From: Alopecurus myosuroides
Lineage: Eukaryota; Streptophyta; Magnoliopsida; Poales; Poaceae
DNA length: 64,000 nt
Assembly (NCBI GenBank): GCA_028641055.1
Contig: CM054057.1
Span: forward strand, 727,666,484 to 727,730,483
Direction of reading: 5' to 3'
A program made the translations under genes and the position numbers. Below, one piece after another: positions 58,817 through 64,000 of this stretch (the first letter of the stretch is position 1; each line of letters starts with the position of its first letter). The notes below the pieces were generated by a model. That model was not told where the DNA came from, searched no databases, and worked only from the letters and a program-made list of their open reading frames with translations.

Positions 58817-61657
58817 AAATTTAATTATCAAAGTTTTATTGAAATCATGATTTTAAAACCATGAATTTAAGACTATAAGTATTATTTTGTTAATTTCTTT
58901 TATTACAGTACTCAAATCTTTTATGGAAATTTAATTAATTTGAGTTACAAATTTTTAATAATTTTATAGGATTTTATTTTAGAAATTTTTATTATTCTTT
59001 TTATTAAAGAAATGTCAATTTACCCTTATGCCCCTAGGGCTGACAGGTGGGTCAACCACACCGGGTTGAACCCAACCTGCTCGGCTGAGCCGAGCCAGAC
59101 CGCACACATGCACACACTCGCACCCCTCTCCTCCATCTCTCGTTTCCCCGACTCCAGGCGACCCCCGGGCGACCGAATCGCCTCCGCCTTCGGCGAATTC
59201 CCTAGGACAACTCCGACCACCCCCACCGCTGTGGATGGGTGCAAAAGATGCGCCACCGCACCCTCCACAACTTCATCCGCCTCGATCTGCTCTCTGCTCG
59301 CCGTGCTTCTCGTGCGCTTCCAAACCCTAACCCTAGGTTTCGGGAGCCCGACGTGCTCCACCCCTCTTCGGTGTGTGCCAGCTCCTCCGAGGTGATTCAG
59401 GGCGCCCCTCATGCTGCCCTGGTGTTGCGGATGCTCCTAGCGGTCGTCGATGGCTGTGGTGGCGAGGCGCCGCCGGGACGTCCTCCACGAGGGCAACCGC
59501 GGTGCCACGCCGCCCGCTTCTGCGCTTCACCAACTGGATGTGGTCACCACGATGGTAACCACCTGTGAGTCCCCTCTTCTCCTCCTCTACTCTCTCTGTC
59601 TCCTCCCCTACTCTCTCTGTCTCCTCCTTCCATTGCTCTGGAACCTGGACTTCGTGCCAGTGTTCATTCCATGATGCCTTGTGGTACCCCTATGAGGTTG
59701 TTGATGGATTATTTAGGCTTGGGAAATATTTCCATTGGAATATCTGGTACATATGGTTGTGAGGGAATTATTCTATCCCTGTGATGGAAAGAAAGATGAT
59801 TTTTGGTTGAATGATTTTTCTTAGGAATTTATTTGGGATGTTAGTATGCTGTGGAGAGTATCTTAGGGACCTTTCCCTGCGCTTGTGTTGTGGAAATTAT
59901 TTGGGAATTTCTCTTTGTGCCAGTGCTATGGAAGAATCCACTACGATTCATTCCCTGTGACTTAACCCTGTGGCTTGCTCTCTGTTGGACAGAGCACACC
60001 ATGATGTGTTGCTCCAATAATTTCTATGGGTGTGATTGTTTTTGATAGGTGTTACTCTGAACCTTAGGTTCACAGAATATGCCATCATCACATAATTTAT
60101 TTTACTAATTAAATCCCTTTGTGAGGTTGTGTTGACGTACCAGGTACTTAGATCTGGTGCCCAGCAACTGTACTGAGGAGATATGATATGATTCGGTAAC
60201 TGTTTTGCTCAAATCTTGGCTTCTAGATCTTATTCACTGATAAGAACTTATGATCTCTTGATCTGTTTTCCCTATGCATCACTTGATAAGATCATACTAC
60301 AACACCTGATGATTTTCTTTCTATGAAATTATCTGGTAAGAAAAGATTGCTTGCACTTACTTCTTGTCGCCCCTAAGCCTATGATGCAAAGTCTGAGGCC
60401 CCTTTTTAATAAGAACAGATAACTATATTGATATTTACAATCCCCTAGGATGAGTATAGCATAGCACTTCTATGCTTCTCTGAGGGTAATAAACCCCAAC
60501 CCATCTTTGTGTATAACTAGCCATTATATGGCTTTGATGGTGCATAAATATTCACCTTGTGTGTTGAGCAATTGGTTGGTGGTTTTTGGTGCTTGAGGCT
60601 TGCTTGTTTCACTCCTGCTGCTTCCCTGTGGCTTGGCCTTGTGATACTTGGTTGCTGAATCTCCAATATGATGCTCCTTTACTTGTGGAGGATTATGTGT
60701 GGATGATCTAGTGGTGTTGGTTCTTCCTGTTCTTGGTTGATTCAAACCCGAGCAGGAACAGGGGAAAGTGTGGTGTTGATCCCCTCCCCTTGCGGCTGAT
60801 GTGTTATTTATACTGTAACAGAGGTCTTGACAGCACCAAAGTGAGCTGGTGAGTGTGTTGTTTGCATGTGTACTAGCTGAGAAGATCTTTTCACCTAGCA
60901 ATGCGGTGGTCTTATCCTGGCTTCTATTTTCCTTGTGCTGCCAGTTTGTATTTCTTGGCTTTGCCTGTGATGCTGGCCTGAGGCCTAATTCAGTAGAACA
61001 GATACTACATGATCTCATTTTAACCCAATGATGTGTTAATCAGTGCAACACACTGACAAACTGAGGGTTCTAATCCCCTTAACCTATATGTTTTTGGTTT
61101 GTGTTTAATTTTGCAGGTGAAGATGATGGCAGGTGCTAAGGATTAGATAGGACTTATTCTAGGAATAAACTCCTGTAATGATACACTTGTAACATTGTTG
61201 TAATTTTTCTATTTTTGAAACCAATTGTAAAGACTTTGTATCTTGTGATGTTATTAATAAAATTAATTGTTTTTTTTTCTTTTTCTATACTAAGTGATAT
61301 TGGAAATATCCAATATTTGTTATTTCATAATTGTTTCCATTTAATTACGATTATGGTATAATCCTGTTTAACCAATTTGAATCCCAATTCAAATTCAAAC
61401 TCAAATTTAACTCAAACATTCCTAAATTTAAATAATTCAAATTTTGAACTCCTAAATGCAAAATATAACCTAAAGGTCATGTCGAAATTCCATCATATTC
61501 CAGTGTTACCTCTTTTAGAATTAGAATATCGATGGAACCTCGATCACTCTAGGGTTTTAGTTTTGCGAAAAAATTATTCAGGTTTTGCAAACACATGCAT
61601 GCAGATGCACAAATTGAAATTCTACCCCCGTGAGTTCCTAAACGCTGGGACATTACA
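58817..61657 (-). repeat. Truncated third copy of the F LTR
   Basis: Equivalent to 42982-45828. It lacks the first 1.76 kb on its left and has no F internal region beside it, so it is part of the duplication rather than a separate insertion. Confidence 0.88.
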
Positions 61658-62500
61658 TGAACTCACTATCTAGCATAAATATCCCTCTTGGAGTCACAAG
61701 CATCTACTTGGCCAGAGCTCTACTAGCAACAGAGAGCATGCAAGATCACAAATGACATATATGATAGATCTATAATCAATTTGACATAGTATTCAATAAT
61801 TCATCGATCAACAACACAACATGTAGCATTACAATAAGATGATCTGATCATGTAGGCAGCTCACAAGATCTAAACATGATGGCACAAAATAGGAGAAGAC
61901 AACCATCTAGATACTGCTATGGACCTGTAGTCCCAGGATGAACCCCTCATGCATCACTCCGGAGGAAGGCATGATGATGAAGAGCCCTCCGGTGACGATT
62001 CTCCTCTCCGGCAGAGTGCCGAGAAGAGCTTCAGAATCCTCCCAAACTAGGGTTGACGACGGTGGCGGCTGCGAAACTTTTCGTGGATGGAGGCTCGGGT
62101 ACTTAGGGTTTTCCCGAGGAAGTCAATATATAGGCGGAAGGGCGATGTCAGTGGGCGACCAGGGGCCCACACCACGTGACCGCGTATCCAAGGGAGGGCC
62201 GCGCCGCCCTATGGTGTGGCTGCCTTCCTGGCGCCCTTCGAGTCCCCTTCGGACTCTGTGTACATGACCGAAAAATAGGGATTTTTGCTTTCGTGCCGTC
62301 CAATTCCGAGAATATTTATAGAAAAACTTCTTTGAAATACAAAAAATAACAGAAAACAGAAACTGGCACTATGGCATCTTGTCAATAGGTTTTTCCCAGA
62401 AAATGCATAAAAATGCTATGAAATCTATATAAAACATGTAGCAATTGAGATAATATCAACATGGAACATCAGAAATTATAGATACATGGGAGACGTATCA
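61658..62500 (-). repeat. Second copy of the outer D LTR half
   Basis: Equivalent to 45829-46677, with an intact TGATACGTCTCC terminus at 62500 and many one-base gaps relative to the first copy. Confidence 0.85.
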
Positions 62501-64000
62501 AGCATCCCCAAGCTTAGTTCTACTCATCCTCGAGTAGGTAAAACGATAACAACAAAATAATTTCCGAGGTGACGTGCTACCACACAATCTTGATCAAATA
62601 ATAATGTAAAGCACAAGTCATGAATGAAATGATCCAAGTCAATGGTCTATAGTTTGCTAAGAAATAGATAATGAGTAAATAAATGAATCATATGAGCAAA
62701 AGCTTTCATGAACAGTACTTTCAAGACAAGCATTAATTTTTTTTGCACAAGAGTTAACTCATAAATCAATAGATTCTAAATAAAACGCATCGATCAACAC
62801 GTAGGAAGATTTAAGTTTCCGCACTGACTTTTAACTTTCAACATACATATCTCATGGATATTGTCAACACAAAGAAATATAATAAGTGCAATAAACTAGC
62901 ACGTAAAAAATTTTGCACACAAAGTTGACACAAGTGTTTCCTTCTGAGACAGAAAGAACTAGGAAAACTGACTCAACATAAATGTAAAAGAAAGGTCCTT
63001 CGCAGAGGCAAGCAGGATAAATCATGTGCTAGAGCTTTTTAAGATTTAAAAAATATAGAGAGTATAAAGTTAAATTTTGAGAGGGGCCTTTGTCTATGTC
63101 AACGAATGGCATCGAATGATTTATAAGCCTTTCTTGTTTAAAGGCTTCAAGAGCAGCTCACATAGAGAGAACAATAAAGTTCCTCTTCTCCTTTGTTCGA
63201 ACAAGCTAAGTTCATGATTTCTCAAGACCATAGTGTTAGGATATTTATTTGGTTATAAGTTGTAATTTATCTTTTAGGGGCTGGGCACCCGCTTGCTTGC
63301 TCTTTTTGCAATATTAGGGACTTAGCACATTATTCATGCTAGTCAAGGTGTGAAGCCAAATAAACATGAAAAAGAAAATAAAGCAGCCAATACTTCCTCA
63401 TGAGCTAAAACAGAGCACAAAACAAGTTTAACAATTTTGAAGGTTTAAAGGTAGCACACGAAATAATTACTTGGAATGGCAGGAAATACCACATAATAGG
63501 TAGGTATGGTGGACACCAATGGCATGGATTTTGGCTCAATGTTTGGCTGCAAGAGAAGCATTCCCTCTCAGTACAGAGTTTTGGCTAGCAAGGTTTTTTG
63601 AAGCAAACACAAGATATCAACTAGTATAGCAAGACTTAGATGAAAACAAATTGCAAGCATTATAAGACTCTATATTGTCCTCCTTGTTACTCAAACACCT
63701 TTTACCAGAAAATATCTAGACCTTAGAGATACCAATCATGCAAACCAAATTTCAACAAACTCTATTGTAGTTCTCCACTAATAGGTTTTAACCACATGAT
63801 ACAAGAGCTTAAAAATCAACTACTTGAAAGCTCAAAACAATTGCCAAGTATCAAATTATCCAAGACAGTGATCTACAAGAATATGTAAGACTTTTCCAAT
63901 ATACCATCTACCACATGTAGCATTTTCTGTTGCCAAAAACACCATTTACTTATTTCAACACAAACTCTCCAAATAATTTATCAATGCAACAAGAGAGTAC
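62501..64000 (-). mobile_element. Second copy of D2 internal region, continuing past the window
   Basis: Equivalent to 46678-48179, nearly identical. 3' untranslated region with the polypurine tract and tract-side hairpin near 62501-62540. No gene. Confidence 0.85.

Larger units (their letters stand above)
58817..64000. repeat. Second copy of 42982-48179 (tandem segmental duplication)
   Basis: From the AAATTT at 58817 the sequence repeats 42982 onward to the end of the window: most of the F 5' LTR (to 61657), the TGAAC flank, the outer D LTR half (61658-62500) and D2 internal sequence (62501-64000). The copies are almost the same over 5.2 kb, and both differ from the F 3' LTR at shared positions. 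The offset is 15,835 bases at the junction and 15,821 at the window end. Confidence 0.92.

Noticed and set aside
58817..61657. Independent insertion of a solo F LTR
   Set aside because: Its flank on the right is the same TGAAC plus D sequence as 45829 onward, and its left end is truncated, so it is part of a duplication.

Overview
This 64 kb window looks like intergenic DNA from a large grass genome, most likely a member of the Triticeae (wheat, barley, rye or Aegilops). That is an inference from the element types: LTRs that begin TGATACGTC, a wheat-type Stowaway MITE, a chromovirus-like Gypsy element and deep nesting. I find no intact host gene, no tRNA or rRNA gene and no CRISPR array. Nearly every base can be assigned to a transposable element, and every element coding region I can read is broken.

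Layout. (1) 1-12692, plus strand: a tandem array of one short, non-autonomous LTR retrotransposon (family A) with three LTRs (1987, 7067, 11099) separated by gag-like internal regions, entered on the left by another LTR fragment (1-509). (2) 13470-46677, minus strand: one old relative (element D), split into pieces by later insertions. From left to right these are a solo LTR (14646-19403) that itself holds a hAT DNA transposon (15562-18809), a plus-strand element G (20974-28798) carrying a Stowaway MITE in its 5' LTR, and a complete 15.46 kb chromovirus-like Gypsy element F (30365-45828, minus) sitting inside D's 5' LTR. (3) 46678-49856: a second minus-strand internal region (D2) that shares D's LTR. 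(4) 49857-58816: plus-strand element J, interrupted by a complete related element H (50214-56889). (5) 58817-64000: a second copy of 42982-48179, which makes the right side a tandem duplication with a unit of 15,835 bp whose second copy runs out of the window.

The A, D, G, H and J elements share their LTR start, a primer-binding site matching the 3' end of tRNA-Asp, a 3' untranslated region with two conserved hairpins, and the polypurine tract. They carry three different coding cassettes between the shared leader and a shared 3' border. That modularity, the tandem shared-LTR arrays and the 15.8 kb duplication are the most interesting features here. No retroelement other than F shows pol motifs, so these families probably depended on enzymes supplied by other elements.

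Insertion order from target-site duplications and nesting: D first; then the solo LTR (later hit by the hAT), G (later hit by the MITE) and F; J into D2, and H into J; and the 15.8 kb duplication after F and J were in place. Family names are withheld because I could not search a repeat library.
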